From positions 1 through 5,354 of the forward strand of contig JALGTD010000121.1 in the NCBI GenBank assembly GCA_029821515.1: a DNA stretch of 5,354 bases. Direction: 5' to 3'. The stretch is from Candidatus Zipacnadia bacterium (GTDB taxonomy: Bacteria; Armatimonadota; Zipacnadia; Zipacnadales; Zipacnadaceae). Made by a program: the position numbers and the translations under genes. This document shows, one piece after another, positions 5,218 to 5,354 of the stretch (the stretch's first letter is position 1; every line of letters starts with the position of its first letter). A model generated the notes under the pieces. The model had not been told where the DNA came from and did no database searches. It saw only the letters and a program-made list of their open reading frames with translations.

Positions 5218-5354
5218 TCGGAAGCTGGCAGTTTTATGAAACGCACCGTTCACTGCGGTGAGCTGCGCGAAGAGAATATCGGCGAAGAGGTAGTCCTCAA
5301 TGGCTGGATTAACCGCCGCCGTGACCACGGTGGGCTGATATTTATTGATCTGCG
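5215..5354 (+). CDS. aspS: Aspartyl-tRNA synthetase, N-terminal part, running off the window
   Basis: Only the first 46 codons are present. AspRS attaches aspartate to tRNA(Asp), or to both tRNA(Asp) and tRNA(Asn) in its non-discriminating form. The visible part is the start of the N-terminal OB-fold anticodon-binding domain: MKRTVHCGELREENIG (8-23), then NGWINRRRDHGGLIFIDL (29-46), which is highly characteristic of bacterial AspRS. The start at 5215 rests on its AGGAGG; starting at the ATG at 5236 would remove seven residues and give the MKRT start familiar in the family. His38 (His31 counted from the alternative start) occupies the position where discriminating E. coli AspRS has Leu. Proximity to hisS (16 nt from the anticodon-domain ORF) suggests one operon; hisS-aspS adjacency is common in bacteria. 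The catalytic domain is outside the window. Confidence 0.93.
   Translation, partial: MSEAGSFMKRTVHCGELREENIGEEVVLNGWINRRRDHGGLIFIDL

Overview
The window reads as bacterial chromosome, dense in genes and moderately GC-rich by eye, with every supported gene on the + strand. Three genes are core translation genes: gatB, hisS and aspS. Nothing looks like a phage, plasmid, IS element or CRISPR array. The taxon cannot be fixed from this sequence. The gatB variant, the eight-cysteine HisRS insertion and a PF12831-type FAD oxidoreductase fit an environmental or metagenome-derived lineage such as Planctomycetota, Armatimonadota or a related candidate phylum. That placement is inference.

Layout. Positions 1-922 hold the 3' part of gatB (tRNA-dependent amidotransferase subunit B). 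After 30 nt comes an FAD-dependent oxidoreductase (953-2245, GTG start). After 18 nt comes a membrane protein with a TPR-like helical region and a four-cysteine zinc ribbon (2264-3055). The close spacing and common strand suggest one transcript. A 125-nt gap then carries a near-consensus sigma70-type promoter (3092-3121) with a palindrome in its spacer. It drives a four-helix membrane protein of unknown function (3181-3768). A 163-nt gap with at best a weak promoter leads to hisS and aspS.

The most notable observation is that histidyl-tRNA synthetase is encoded in two pieces. The catalytic part (3932-4900, 322 aa) keeps the class II motifs but ends at a TGA where the anticodon-binding domain should begin. 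That domain follows as its own 102-aa reading frame (4890-5198), overlapping by 11 nt in the +1 frame. It has a perfect AGGAGG placed 6 nt before its ATG. The two pieces add up to the usual length of a bacterial HisRS. The split could be a real two-subunit enzyme made by translational coupling, a recoding event, or a single-base indel or sequence error. The strong, well-placed ribosome binding site favours the first reading but does not prove it.

aspS begins at 5215 and runs off the window. Its visible N-terminus has the RRRDHGG form of the anticodon-domain motif, with His rather than Leu. That form is associated with non-discriminating AspRS. With gatB 4 kb away, this hints that the organism makes Asn-tRNA(Asn) by transamidation of Asp-tRNA(Asn).
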